From Acridotheres tristis (Eukaryota; Chordata; Aves; Passeriformes; Sturnidae): a DNA stretch of 64,000 nt. Below the pieces are notes generated by a model, which saw only the letters and a program-made list of their open reading frames with translations, was not told where the DNA came from and did no database searches. This document shows, piece by piece, positions 11,403 through 23,037 of the stretch. The stretch covers positions 310,001 to 374,000 of the forward strand of contig CM072892.1 in assembly GCA_037013685.1 (NCBI GenBank), in the 5' to 3' direction. Within the stretch, counting starts at the first letter, position 1, and each line of letters begins with the position of its first letter. The translations under genes were made by a program, and so were the position numbers.

Positions 11403-12809
11403 TGCTACCACAGGTGTGTGGCCATGGTGGCACTGCCTAAAATGGGTCTTGAATTTTTTTTAATCGTTCTGAAATATGTGGTAAAAATAGTGCCAAGAGC
11501 TCAGTTTTCCTCCTTTGTGTGGCTGCTTTTCTGCAGATTTTTGAGCAAAGGAGGAGTTTGGCCATGGCTACAGGTGGGATCTGACTGCTCTGTTCCAAAT
11601 TGCAGTGGTTTATGCTGGATGTGATATTTCTTCACATCTTCAGGAAGAAGTGTGCCCAGTAAATGATGCAATTCCAGTTCCCACCCTTGTGCTTTGCCTG
11701 TGGGCAGTGTTAGCAAGCACCACAGAGATGAGGGCCGTTTCAGAAGTGAGGGCTGTTATTTCAATCTTCTCTTTCATTTTTATGTCAAATTTTGTCAGAG
11801 GGATGGGAATTCCTGCTCAGTGTTGGAGCACCATGGTTTGGAATAGCATCAGATTTCCATCACTCCTGCCATCTGCTCTTAGATCCTTATGAGGGTTTGT
11901 GTTTGTTGTTTTGGGGGTTTTTTTCAGTTGTTTCCCCTTAATTTTATAATGTCTAGTCCTCTTCAAATGTTTTTTTTTTTTTCCCCAAAATTAGATTCTA
12001 GAGACAAGCAGGGTCAGTAGGAGTCTGTTGTTGAGCACAGCTCTGCAAAACTGCACGAGGGGCTCTAAAAGATGCAGCCATCAGTAAATGCTGTTGGGTT
12101 TCTGCTTTTACTCTTTTTGTCTAGGAATGCAGCCAGGCTGGAAGTGTTTTAAACCCATTTGCAGCTAGGCTGGAAGTGTTTTAAGCTCATTTTGAGGGCC
12201 AACACTGTCACCTTTCACTTATATGATTTGGTTTATATTTTATATTTCATATGGAAGACTTCCTCTGCTACACTTCCACATTCAGATCTTTCCAAAAAAA
12301 AAAAAAAAAAAAAGAAACCAAAACCCAGGGCTGAAACATGTTATATACAGCTTTTATTTTTAGCATTGCTTCTCCTTATGCTCCTCACTCTTAGGCTGTT
12401 TACTTGATTATTTTAAATTTTAAGTATATTTTCTGGTGGAGAATAGAGGTTTTTGTGTTAAGCACAAGATGCCAGCTTCCTGCAGAGGTCTCTCTAGGGG
12501 GACTGGAATCATATTACAGTGAGATAACATGTGTTTAGGAGTGTGAAAAAAGAATACATTTGATTTATCAAACTTTCACAGTGCTGGAGAGCTCAGAATA
12601 AGGTGGCAGTGCCCATTCCTGGCTCTCAGGGCAGCTCAGTCCCTGCTGTGGCCTCACCCGGGCACTGTGACCCTGAACATCTCTGCCAGCCCCTGTTTGT
12701 GCTGGCTCGAGGCCCTGGAGTCTCACAGCAGCTGGGAATGGGGAGAAGGAGCCAGGGAGGCACTGGAGGCTCCTGGGTGTTTGCAGTTCACACTTGGCTG
12801 TTGGAGAAG
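11403..12809. other. Single-copy AT-rich DNA with poly-A tract
   Basis: Mostly AT-rich, with T runs near 11.9-12.0 kb and an A19 run at 12295-12313. A short direct duplication of about 40 bp (core AGGCTGGAAGTGTTTTAA) occurs near 12.13-12.19 kb. Nothing coding is recognisable. Confidence 0.5.
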
Positions 12810-13135
12810 CCCAGAATGGGGTGGGTGGGAAGGGACCCTAAAGCTGAACCCTCCCAGGGGTTGAGGGGCAGCCAGGATGTGCCAGCTGTGCCAGCTGTGC
12901 CAGGATGTGCCAGGGCCTCACCTCCCTCCCAGCCAGGAATTCCCAATTCCCAACATCCCATCCATCCCTGCCCTCTGGCACTGGGAGCCATTCCCTGTGT
13001 CCTGTCCCTCCATCCCTTGTCCCCAGCCCCTCTCCAGCTCTCCTGGAGCCCCTTTAGGTGCCCTCAGCTCTCCCTGGATCCTTCTCCTCTCCAGGGGAAC
13101 ATTCCCAGCTCTCCCAGCCTGGCTCCAGAGGGAGC
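12810..13135 (-). mobile_element. CR1 LINE fragment, subfamily with shared deletion
   Basis: In antisense: GGGAAGGGACCCTAAAGC, GCCAGGAATTCCCAATTC, ATCCCATCCATCCCTGCC, CACTGGGAGCCATTCCC, then further upstream CR1 sequence (CTCTCCAGCTCTCCTGG, GATCCTTCTCCTCTCC). It lacks most of the usual segment around GGCAGTGCCCAAGG. It holds a small GTGCCAGCT triplication at about 12,876-12,900. Confidence 0.75.
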
Positions 13136-14361
13136 CATTCAAGGGGAATCTGGGAATTGTCTTTAACAAAACTCAGTCACAGAAGAGTCAGAGGGGGAAC
13201 AAAAACATCAGGGAATGAAACCACCAGGGACCCAGGATGTCTCCAGGGGAGGCTCTGTGCCTGCAGGAACCCTGAGCCAGGGCCAGGAGCAGCAGAGGGT
13301 CCCAGGAGGGAGGAGGAGGAATTCCAGGAATGAAGGATTCCAGGAAGGAAGGAAGGAAGGGATGGAGGGTCCCTTGGTAACATCTTGGCTAATCACAGTA
13401 AGAGGAGCTTCCTGAAGTGAGAAAAGATGTCATCCCCATTAACAGCGTTATTAAATAATTCTCAGAAACAGTGATACATACATAAATATCCTGTTATTTG
13501 CCTGTCATTTTCCAGCAGGCTGTCCAGAGTGGATGAATCATGATTTATTTTTCATTAAGTCAGTGATGTAAATGCAGGTATGCAATTAGAATTATAGCAA
13601 GGTGCCTGTGGTCTTTCATATCTGTGTTCCAGGCGTTCTTCCTGCAGTTTGTGCTGCTGTGATAAAGGCAGGAGGTATTTTCTGACGATCCCTGATCCAA
13701 GCTCTCCTTGAATTTCAGAACCATATTCACACTGCTTGCTTCACAGGAATTTCCTTTGCTAACCTCTAATTTTTGTTAAAAATACAGCAGAGATGGGATA
13801 TCTGCTTTCTGCTGCCTGGCTCAGGATGGCACACTTGGGCACTGCCATTTCTTTGGTGCTGTGGGATGGAGCCAATATAGGGCCTTGAAACTTTCCTTCA
13901 ACATTTTCCCAGTGTATGTCCCTCTGCCATGCCCGGAGGGCAGGAACACTCACCCCCGTGCCCATGGTGCCAGGAGCTGCAGCCAACACCTCAGTGGGGA
14001 GCAGAGCCTCTGCTCTGCCTTCCCTGGAAACCATCTGTCCTGTCTTCAATTTCCTTCTCATCCAACACGGGCTTCCAAATTATCCAGGAACCCATTGCTC
14101 CATCAGGCTCCAGTTTGGACCTAAGGAAAACATACTGGTCTTCAAACTGCTCCTTTAGGGGGTCTTAGAACCTGCCTGTGAGCCTGGAGCCAGCACGGGG
14201 AGCTGCCCCAGCTCTGTGAAGGGCAGGGCTGATTCCAGTGTCACTGGGAAGGCACGGCAGGAGCAGCAGGGGCTGCTGGAGAGAGCCCCGGGCACAGGAG
14301 CCTGCCAGCCTGCACTGGGATATTCCCATTGCTGGGACCCCTGCAGGCTGTGCTGGCTCTG
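13136..14361. other. Single-copy DNA, possible conserved AT-rich block
   Basis: A GGAA tetramer run sits at 13343-13360. From 13.43 to 13.62 kb the DNA is AT-rich and non-repetitive with motifs such as AATCATGATTTATT and TGCAATTAGAATTATAG. This is the kind of sequence often found conserved near developmental genes, but I cannot test conservation. Confidence 0.4.
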
Positions 14362-15356
14362 GGAGGTGTCCCTGTGTGCCTGTGTGTGTCTGTCCCTGTG
14401 TGTGTCTGTCTGTCCCTGAGTGTCCCTGTGTGTCCCTGTGTGTGTCTGTGTGTGTCTGTCTGTCCCTGTGTGTGTCTGTCTGTCCCTGAGTGTCCCTGAG
14501 TGTCCCTGTGTGTGTCTGTGTGTGTCTGTGTGTCTGTGTGTGTCTGTCTGTCCCTGTGTGTGTCTGTCTGTCCCTGAGTGTCCCTGTGTGCCTGTGTGTG
14601 TCTGTCCCTGTGTGTGTCTGTCTGTCCCTGAGTGTCCCTGAGTGTCCCTGTGTGTGTCTGTGTGTGTCTGTGTGTCTGTGTGTGTCTGTCTGTCCCTGTG
14701 TGTATCTGTCTGTCCCTGAGTGTCCCTGTGCGTGTCCCTGTGTGTGTCTGTGTGTGTCTGTCTGTCCCTGAGTGTCCCTGTGTGTGTCCCTGTGTGTGTC
14801 TGTCTGTCCCTGAGTGTCCCTGTGTGCCTGTGTGTGTCTGTGTGTGTCTGTCTGTCCCTGAGTGTCCCTGTGTGTCCCTGTGTGTGTCTGTCTGCCCCTG
14901 TGTGTGTCTGTCTGTCCCTGAGTGTCCCTGTGTGTCCCTGTGTGCGTCTGTGTGTGTCTGTCTGTCCCTGTGTGTGTCTGTCTGTCCCTGAGTGTCCCTG
15001 AGTGTCCCTGAGTGTCCCTGAGTGTCCCTGTGTGTGTCTGTGTGTGTCTGTCTGTCCCTGTGTGTGTCTGTCTGTCCCTGAGTGTCCCTGAGTGTCCCTG
15101 AGTGTCCCTGTGTGTGTCTGTGTGTGTCTGTGTGTATCTGTGTGTGTCTGTCTGTCCCTGAGTGTCCCTGTGTCCCTGTGTGTCTGTCTGTCCCTGAGTG
15201 TCCCTGTGTGTCCCTGTGTGTCTGTCTGTCCCTGAGTGTCCCTGTGTGTCCCTGCCTGTCCCTGTGTGTTTGTCCCTGTCTGTCCCTGGGTGTCCCTGAG
15301 TGTCCCTGTGTGTCCCTGGGTGTCCCTGTCTGTCTGTCTGTCCCTGTCTGTCCCTC
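14362..15356. repeat. TG/CCC minisatellite, about 1 kb
   Basis: Built from three short modules in varying order: TGTCCCTGAG, TGTGTGTCTG and TCTGTCTG. Runs such as four successive CCCTGAGTGT units (near 14,998-15,030) put GGG tracts with 7-nt loops on the minus strand. The alternating TG stretches favour Z-DNA. Three minus-strand frames stay open for 373-424 codons (repeating Thr, Gln, Gly, His, Asp, Arg) and plus frames give Cys/Val/Ser repeats. I treat all as non-coding. Confidence 0.95.
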
Positions 15357-17892
15357 TGGCATTCACGGAGCTGGGTTTCCCCCCAGACTCCCCCAGGCTC
15401 CCCCTGGCATTGTCTCGCTGGCATCTGCCAGCTGTTCACCCCGTGCCATCAGCCAGGGCTTCAGGAGGAGGTGAAAGACCCCAGCCACCCTCCCAGTGAC
15501 CCCGGCCAGCATCACTCCTAACCCCACACAGCCTTTGCCACCATCCAGGGCCAATCCCCGGTGTGACCTCAAGGATGATGTGGAAGATCACATCTAAAAC
15601 CTCTCTGAAGAAAAGAATTTATCCACAAACCTCATCCAGATAAGAAGGCACCTTTAATTCAGGAAGCAGCACCTGCTGAGGTGGATGGTGATGGTGTCAC
15701 TGACAAATGGCAAAAACACGGGACAGACACACAGGTTTTAATACGGGATGTGTTACCAGAGCTCCTGGCTGAGATTTGTGTCTTCTGTACAGCTTTTGTT
15801 AATGTTTGAATTTTATATTGACCTGTTTTAGGAATCTCTTTATTCCTCCCAGCCCCCTTGGCAGCCCCTTGCAGATTTTGGGAATGACCCTCTCTCTCTG
15901 GGCTTACAGGAAGAATTTCTGCCCTTCTGTGAACCCTCTTGCTAAAGGAATGATTAGAAAAATAGCAATATTTCCGTATGAAGCACTAAATATTCCTAGA
16001 GAGTGCCCTGTCCTTGACTCGTGCACCCGCTCAGCTGCTGCAGCAGACACTGTGTCAGTGGGCCCGGGCTGTGAATCCCCTGCTCAGCACCCAGAGCTGA
16101 TACTCATCACTGTGCCCTGCTAGTCATTCACTAGAACGCTGAACTAAGTGGTAATTATCAGCAGTGTCTGTTTATTATGGCCATTTTATTTTCCATGTCC
16201 CTTAAACATCAATCGTTCCTAATAGGACGAGCTTGGTTGAACAGATGTGAAAGAAGTGGCAGAGGTCTGTGTTCAGCAAATGTCTTTTCATTGTTTCCCT
16301 TCTTTTTTATACCCTCCCTATGCAAACACCCCGTTTAAGGTTTCTCTGTGTGTCCAATGGACTCTTGTGCCCACATGTCACAAACACTTACCAAGGACCT
16401 TCAAATGAATCCACTGTGCTCCTGTCCCCAGCACTTCTCCCTGCACAGCAGACCCCGGGAGCAGAGCAGGGATCCTGCAGGCACCTCTGGGGACGAGGAA
16501 TTGTCCTCGGGCAGGGAAAGGCAATGTCTGACCCCATCCTTTCCCAAGGATTTTTGTGGGATGGAAACTCCACAGGGACTTCTGTTGCTGCTACATTTGG
16601 CAGTGACATTCACCTGGTCAGGTCACAGCTACTGCTGAAGATTACAAAACTGCAAATGATTTAATTCCCCCACTGCTCTTGTATTTCCTCATCAGGAAAA
16701 AAACAGGTAAGGAGCCATTGGGTACCAAGTCCCCATCCCTGATAGCCTCAGGGATTTGGGAATGTTGGCTCTAGAATAATTCTGAAAGCAGCCACTGCAA
16801 CCCCCCTGCCCAGCTGGGAGCCCCTGTCCTGTGTGTGCAGCACCAGCCCCTCACAGGCTCAGAGCCCTCATCCCTCCTGCCATGACGAGCTCTTTGCTTT
16901 TAATACCATGCTCACTTCTGTCCTCTGTTACTGGAAAGGTTCTGCAGCCCTCGGGTCATTGGTTGTGGTTGTGATCATTGTTAGGCTGGGGCCTAAATTC
17001 CTCATTTCTGTAAATCCTCATTTCTGCTTCACTTGATTGCTAAACCCTATATTGTGTTTTACTTAGTTTGTTTATTTACTTTGTTTTCCCTAAAACCCTT
17101 GCCATCATTCATCTTTTTGGGAAGGTAGAGAACAAAATGCTGAAGCAGTTTCTGGAAGTGCCTGCTGAATTAATCTCAGATGGTCAAGTCCTGGAGCATT
17201 TGTGCTATTAAATATAAGTGCATTGGAAGAATCCCCCTTTGTTCCTGGAGCAGGACTAGTTTTGTCAATACCTCTAGGAATTATCTTATTCAGTACCATG
17301 TAAACACAGCCCAATCCCACAAGTGAGGCCTCAAAGATTCCAAGTCTCTTCCACAGCCAATTTCAGACTCTGGAGAGTGAGAAAATCACCACATAGGCAA
17401 AAGATTACTTAGCAATTATTTCCAACTCTTTCTGCCTGCCTACAAAATCAGGAAACAGGATTTACTTGGGAACAATTGTGTAATAAAGTCAGTCAAAGTT
17501 TCACCTTGCTGGGAGATGGTTTGAGCTGGGAGCTGCAGAAGTGGCAATCCAAAATCCTTGACCTTGGTGCAGCGTGGTCTGTGCCTGGAGCCTTAAACCT
17601 GCAGCACCTCCCACTGCTCAGCCAGCTCCTTCTGCTCAGACCCCAAATCCTCCTCCCGGGAGGCAGCACCTGTGCTCCTCCAGCTTCCCTCGGAGAATCA
17701 CCTTTGTTTTCTCACCTGTGGGAGGGGGCAGGTGTGGCTCACGGGGGATGGGGTCACCTGGCACAGCGGGGTCTCTGCTGTGCTTGCCCAGGCTGTGCCC
17801 ATCCCCTCCCATTTCCCCTGGGGACAGGGGGTGCTGAGCATTCCTGGGACCGTGCAGCTGCTCTGCCAGCCCACAGGACCACGGGAGCACAG
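15357..17892. other. Single-copy stretch, no gene seen
   Basis: Moderate GC at both ends, AT-rich in between (15.6-17.5 kb). No tandem repeat or CR1 fragment was noticed. Open frames are short or mixed, and none is recognisable. Confidence 0.5.
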
Positions 17893-18163
17893 GATGGGCC
17901 AGCAGGGAAGGGACCACAGTGGGCCAGCAGGGAGGAACCACAGGATGGGTCAGCTGGGAAGGGACCACAGGATGGGCCAGCAGGGAAGGGACCACAGTGG
18001 GCCAGCAGGGAAGGGACCACAGAGGGCCAGCTGGGAAGGGACCACAGGATGGGCCAGCAGGGAAGGGACCACAGTGGGCCAGCTGGGAAGGGACCACAGG
18101 ATGGGCCAGCTGGGAAGGGACCACAGAGAGCCAGCAGGGAAGGGACCACAGTGGGCCAGCTGG
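17893..18163. repeat. Minisatellite, 24-27-bp units, about 10 copies
   Basis: The unit is GGGCCAGCAGGGAAGGGACC followed by ACAG, then TG, AG or GAT before the next copy, which gives the 24-27-bp lengths. AGCAGGG alternates with AGCTGGG. Frames on both strands remain open. GGGAAGGGACC resembles the CR1 3' end, but no flanking CR1 is visible. Confidence 0.93.
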
Positions 18164-18397
18164 TCACCTCCGTGCTCCAGCAGGGTCATCCCAGAGCACA
18201 GGGCACAGGACTGTGTCCATGTAAAATCCTCTGTCAACAGGAGCCACCCTCAGGGGTTTTCCTTGGCATTCTCCTGGCTCTCACTCTGGGGGCTGTGACT
18301 GACAAAAGGGACGACAAAGAAATGTCCCTGCACTCTCCTGTGTGTGACCATCCCTGGCAATGCAGGGTCCAGGACACCTCAGAGCTCCCCCCCTGCC

Positions 18398-18472
18398 TGA
18401 GCACAGAGCAGGCACAGAGCAGGTCCCTGAGCACAGAGCAGGTCCCTGAGCACAGAGCAGGTCCCTGAGCAC
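18398..18472. repeat. Minisatellite, 19-bp unit, about 4 copies
   Basis: CTGAGCACAGAGCAGGTCC recurs at 19-bp intervals after one shortened copy. It is short and nearly perfect. Confidence 0.85.
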
Positions 18473-18505
18473 CAGCCTGCAGGAACAGGTCCAAGGAGCA
18501 GCTTC

Positions 18506-18590
18506 AATCCATCCCATCCCATCCCATCCCATCCCATCCCATCCCATCCCATCCCATCCCATCCCATCCCATCCCATCCCATCCCATCCC
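18506..18590. repeat. Pentamer microsatellite (ATCCC)n, about 17 copies
   Basis: An uninterrupted CATCC/ATCCC run. The minus strand is (GGGAT)n, that is GGG tracts with 2-nt loops, a strong G-quadruplex candidate. It lies 34 bp right of the 19-bp array. Confidence 0.97.
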
Positions 18591-18677
18591 CACATCCAGC
18601 TCTGTCCCACAGGGGCTCAGCCCTGCTCGGAGCAGATCTCTGGGCTGGGCTGTCCTCACCAGCTCTCAGCTGGGTAG

Positions 18678-18930
18678 GGATCCCAGCTTTGTGTCTCTGG
18701 ATCCCAGCTTTGTGTCACTGGATCCCAGCTTTGTGTCTCTGGATCCCAGCTTTGTGTCTCTGGATCCCAGCTTTGTGTCTCTGGATCCCAGCTTTGTGTC
18801 ACTGGATCCCAGCTTTGTGTCTCTGGATCCCAGCTTTGTGTCTCTGGATCCCAGCTTTGTGTCTCTGGATCCCAGCTTTGTGTCACTGGATCCCAGCTTT
18901 GTGTCACTGGATCCCAGCTTTGTGTCTCTG
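18678..18930. repeat. Minisatellite, 21-bp unit, 12 copies, with 84-bp higher order
   Basis: The unit GGATCCCAGCTTTGTGTC plus TCT or ACT is repeated exactly twelve times without indels. Only one position varies: copies 2, 6, 10 and 11 have A, the others T. The period-4 pattern suggests duplication of an 84-bp block. All frames are open on both strands. Confidence 0.97.
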
Positions 18931-19914
18931 TTTGCCCCAGACATCTGCAGATTCCTCTGTACTGGATTCCCAAGTGAGCAGGTTATCCTACCACAAATGT
19001 AACCATCCAAATCACACTTCCCTCTGCTTCCTTCGGGATTCCAGCAGAGAGGAGACACTCGAGAGAGTCCTTGACCTTCACGGGTCTCTTATGAATCATT
19101 AACCTGGAAGATGGATGGGCAGAGATCCTGCAGCCTGCCAGAGCAGCTCTTGCATTTCATCTGTGTGTGTGTACCTCGGCTGCTGCTCTGCTCTCTGCCT
19201 GGCTCTGTAACATTCCTGCACATGGCAGCAGCACAGCAAAGGTCGGCGTTCCCATATATCTGCTCAGCTTTACAATCCCTGCCCTTTATCCTCACACATT
19301 TACATAATGTGAGTATAATGGAGATGCACAATTCTGCCTTCCCGCCCCAGAACCTGCAAGTGAGTTTGTCACAGTGGCTGCTTCTTTAAAGAAATCATGT
19401 TGTACTCATGTGGAACCTCTGGGGATCACTGACACCCCCCCAGTACAGCAATGTCACATTTCATCTTCTTTTCCTTTTTTTCAAAGTTACAGCCTCGAAT
19501 TTTGCTCCTCGGTTGAAGAAAACCCTTCCCTTCTTGCAGGGGTGTCACAGAGCCCCCCCTGAGGGCATGGCTACCTTAGACTGACCTTTCCTGTTTGTGG
19601 GAAACATTTCTGGGGTGCTTCAGTGCAAGTCAGCCCATCAGACCCAGAGGATTCCCTCCCTGTGTGAGGCTGGAGGAGAAGTGAATCTCCAGAGGAGCCT
19701 TGGGGTGGTTCCCTCGTTGCAGCTCTGCCAAAGCTCCTGGGCCTTCAGGCAGGATTGGTGGTTGCAAACCAAGAGCCCCAGTTGGGAATCCTGGTGGGTT
19801 TGGGGGCTGCTCCCCCATCCCTCAGGTCCCATCCGGCCGGGCCAGCCTCTGCCTCGTGCCATTGCCATGGGCACGGGCTGGGGGGATGCAGAGGGTCCCA
19901 GCGAGTCCCAGCCA
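18931..19914. other. Single-copy DNA, no gene seen
   Basis: Mixed-composition, non-repetitive DNA. A TG run occurs near 19,162-19,171. No recognisable exon. Confidence 0.5.
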
Positions 19915-20060
19915 CCACAGCTTGGGTTGGGAGGGACCTTAAAGCTCATTTCAGTCCTGTCCATGGCAGGGACACCTCCCACTGTCCCAGGCTGCTCCAA
20001 GCCCGGTGTCCAGCCTGGCCTGGGGCACTGCCAGGGATCCAGGGACAGCCACCACACCTG
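19915..20060 (-). mobile_element. CR1 LINE fragment (3' end)
   Basis: Antisense CR1 with little decay: GGGTTGGGAGGGACCTTAAA, GTCCATGGCAGGGACACC, CCCACTGTCCCAGGCTGC, CCAGCCTGGCCTGGGGCACT, GCCAGGGATCCAGG. Truncated after the segment matching GGATCCCTGG. Confidence 0.85.
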
Positions 20061-20432
20061 TGCCCCCATAAAGTACGGGGTAAAGAGCCCTGTGAGCACC
20101 CTGAGTGTGAGATTGCTTTGCATGTGAGAGGGGAGCTGAGCATAAATAAAAGAAGGCTGTTCAGCATTTCCCTTTGTATGACTAAACATGGAGTGCTGCC
20201 TGGATGGGAGATCGTTTGGGATGGACAGAAGAGAGAGAGAAGGAGAAACCGAGAAAAATGAGATAAGGAACACAGAGACAGGGCTGGAAACGTGGATCAT
20301 TCCAGCAGCAAGATTAATAACGAATTCTCTGCTGCTGATGTGAAAATGGAATAGGGCTGCTGACAGCAGTACATCTTGAAAAGAAAAACCTCCTGATTTC
20401 CCATTTATTGCCTCCTTGACAATGTCATGTAC
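20061..20432. other. Single-copy DNA
   Basis: AT-leaning, purine-rich on the plus strand between 20.22 and 20.30 kb (runs of GAGAGAGAAGG type). Nothing else was recognised. Confidence 0.45.
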
Positions 20433-20512
20433 CAATGTACCAACGTGTGGTACCAATATTCCAATGTACCCAAGTGTGGTACCAATATTTCAATGTACCA
20501 ATGTGTGTTACC
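20433..20512. repeat. Short tandem repeat, 29-bp unit, about 2.8 copies
   Basis: CAATGTACC recurs at a 29-bp period with GTGTGGTACCAATATT in each unit. It is AT-rich and unlike the GC-rich arrays nearby. Confidence 0.85.
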
Positions 20513-20663
20513 CATGGTCCCAGAGCAGCTCGGCTCGTATGGCCAGAATCAGGAAGGGCGAGTGTGATGCTAATTCTCTGAAGATTTGTTTCCCTGGAAT
20601 GCAGCTTCAGTTTCCTCTGTGCTAGAACTTGGGTGGGGATTGCTGTGGGTGCTGTGGAGAAAG

Positions 20664-21033
20664 GGCACTCCTGGATCTGGGTATGCTGGGTGTGACAAAG
20701 GCACTCCTGGGTCTGGGTGTGACAATGGCACTCAGAGATAGGTCTGGGTGTGACAATGGCACTCCCGGTCTGGGTGTGACAAAGGCACTCCTGGGTCTGG
20801 GTGTGACAATGGCACTCAGAGATAGGTCTGGGTGTGACAATGGCACTCCCGGTCTGGGTGTGACAAAGGCACTCCTGGGTCTGGGTGTGACAATGGCACT
20901 CAGAGATAGGTCTGGGTGTGACAATGGCACTCCCGGTCTGGGTGTGACAAAGGCACTCAGAGATAGATCTGGGTGTGACAATGGCACTCCCGGTCTGGGT
21001 GTGACAATGGCACTCCCGGTCTGGGTGTGCTGG
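20664..21033. repeat. Minisatellite with 84-bp higher-order unit
   Basis: The basic unit is GGTCTGGGTGTGACAAAGGC or its TGGC variant followed by ACTC, 25-32 bp. CAGAGATA recurs at 20733, 20817, 20901 (84 bp apart) and 20958 (a shortened block), so three basic units form a repeated trio. Both strands have open frames with Thr/Pro/Arg or Gly/Val/Thr repeats. Confidence 0.95.
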
Positions 21034-22798
21034 GTGCTGGCTGTGCAGGGCAGCGGGGGTCCCAGCGCCCCTGGAGCGTGGGCAGGGGGTTCCACTGCCC
21101 CTCTCAGGTGTGAGCACGGGTGTGGCAGCCCCGCTCCTCCCTGTGCACAGGGAGCACAGGGCTGGCAGGGCTGGGACACACACACCGTGCCCGTGGGGAC
21201 AGACAGACAGACAGACAGACAGGCAGGGCTGGGAATGGCACCTTGCAGGAACAAAGCAGTACCATGGGAAAGGCTGGGAGTGTGAGAAGCAGCAGAGGCT
21301 GTCCCAGGTGTGGTCACGGGGTTTGGTTCCATCTCATGCTCACAAACTCTCAGGCCCAATGGATGTCCCTGCAAAGTTCCATCCCGTGGTTCTGGCTCCT
21401 GCCTCCCATGCACCTGGAGGTCTGGGACAGCCAGGCTGCACCAAGGTGTCCCCTGGGATCACTGAACACCATCCTGCCCAGGGGATGTCACCCCCCCAGG
21501 CCCTGCCTGCTCTGTGCCCTGGCACAGCCCAGCTCAGGGTGATGCTGGAAGGGCAGCAGTGGCTGCTCCTCCTGAGCCCCCACATCCCAGTGCTGGGGAA
21601 TGGTGCTGAGGTCTCCACCTCTGGAAAACAGCTGGATGTCTGGATGCTTTGACTGCTGGGGTTTGTCTGTTTATGCAGCTTTTCTGCCTCAAAATCTCTT
21701 CTGAGGTTTGGACATTCCCAGTCACAAGCAGTTCAACCCCAAGTCTCTGGAAGCACCAGGGCACCAGGCAGGAGTGAGCTGTGAGTATCCACAGGGTTTA
21801 TCCAATTTAAACTGGCCCTGAGGAGCACAGAATGGGCCCGGTCTGGCTCCTGGCCACACAGGGCAGGGAGCAAAGCCACAGAGTGAGCAGAGGAGAGGAA
21901 ACCTGTCCTGGGAAAAACAGCAAATGGAATCTGCTCTCTGTGATGGGGAGAGGAAAAGAAGCATATCCCAGGAGCTGTTACTGAGTGAGCACAAAACACG
22001 TGTGAATCCTTAAAATGAACAACCCAGCAGTGGGAAAAATGGAGATACCTGCTCCCAAATGAGCAGACTCCCTTCTCCCATCAGGAAACTGCCTGCCCAG
22101 TTTGCCCATTCCCAGGCACTGCAGTTGCCTGACAATGTGGGAAGATTTTTTTAGTAATGAAGGACAAAGCCTGGATCATTATCTGAAATCTCATTAAGGA
22201 CCTGTCAGTGGGACTCTCCAATGAATTCCATGCTTGTGTGCATCTCATGCACAGAGGAGCAGGGTTTTCCTGCACCATGCCCTGGAACACAGCCCTTCCC
22301 TGAGATCCCTCTCCTGGATGCCCATTTCCACACCCACGTGTCATTAGGTGCTCTTCTGAAGTCAGTGACTTTTTTGCTGCAGATTTCTCTGCAGCTCCCT
22401 CAGCCCCAGGAGCTGGATGTTCCCAGACAGGGCTCCCAGCTCCTGGCTGCTCTCTGGGGCTCCCTCCCAGTCCAGCTGTTCCCAGAGCTGCTGCAGCACA
22501 GCTGGGAGCCAGACATGGAAGGGGAAGAAGAAAAGAAATCTCTTTTCCTTAGGAAAGGTGCCCAGCCAGGGACAGGAATTGTGTTTCTGATCCCCTGTGC
22601 CCTGGATCACCTGTGCACTCTGTCACTGCCTGGGAACGGTTTCACCAAAGCCAAAATGATCTTTGTGAACTTCTTGTCTGTTCCCGGGCACTGGCTGCTC
22701 CCAGTCTACCCCAGTAACTCCTGTCACCGTGTGGGAGTCAGAGATGTGTTCTGGCTGTCCCTGGTGACATGTCACCCTCAGGTGGATGCAGAATCCTG
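21034..22798. other. Single-copy stretch with a small ACAG microsatellite
   Basis: GC-rich to about 21.6 kb, then mixed. An (ACAG)6 run lies at about 21199-21222. No CR1 word was seen. A minus frame at 22362-22610 has no family resemblance I can name. Confidence 0.5.
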
Positions 22799-23037
22799 TC
22801 CCAGAATGGTTTGGGGTGGGAGGGTCCTCAAATCCCCCCCAGAGCCAGCCCTGCCATGGCAGGGACACCTCCCACTGTCCCCATGTCCAACCTGGCCTTG
22901 GGCACTGCCAGGGATCCAGGGGCAGCCACAGCAAATCTGGCAATTCCAGCCCAGCCAGGAATTCCCAATTCCCAACATCCCATCCATCCCTGCCCTCTGG
23001 CACTGGGAGCCATTCCCTGGGTCCTGTCCCTCCATGT
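22799..23037 (-). mobile_element. CR1 LINE fragment, subfamily with shared deletion
   Basis: Antisense order: CAGAATGGTTTGGGGTGGGA, GCCATGGCAGGGACACCTCC, CCAACCTGGCCTTGGGCACT, GGGATCCAGGGGCAGCC, CACAGCAAATCTGGCAATTC, AGCCAGGAATTCCCAATTCC, CTGGCACTGGGAGCCATTCC. It has the same joined segments as the copies at 12.8, 34.0 and 42.4 kb. It ends against AT-rich DNA at 23,038. Confidence 0.88.
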
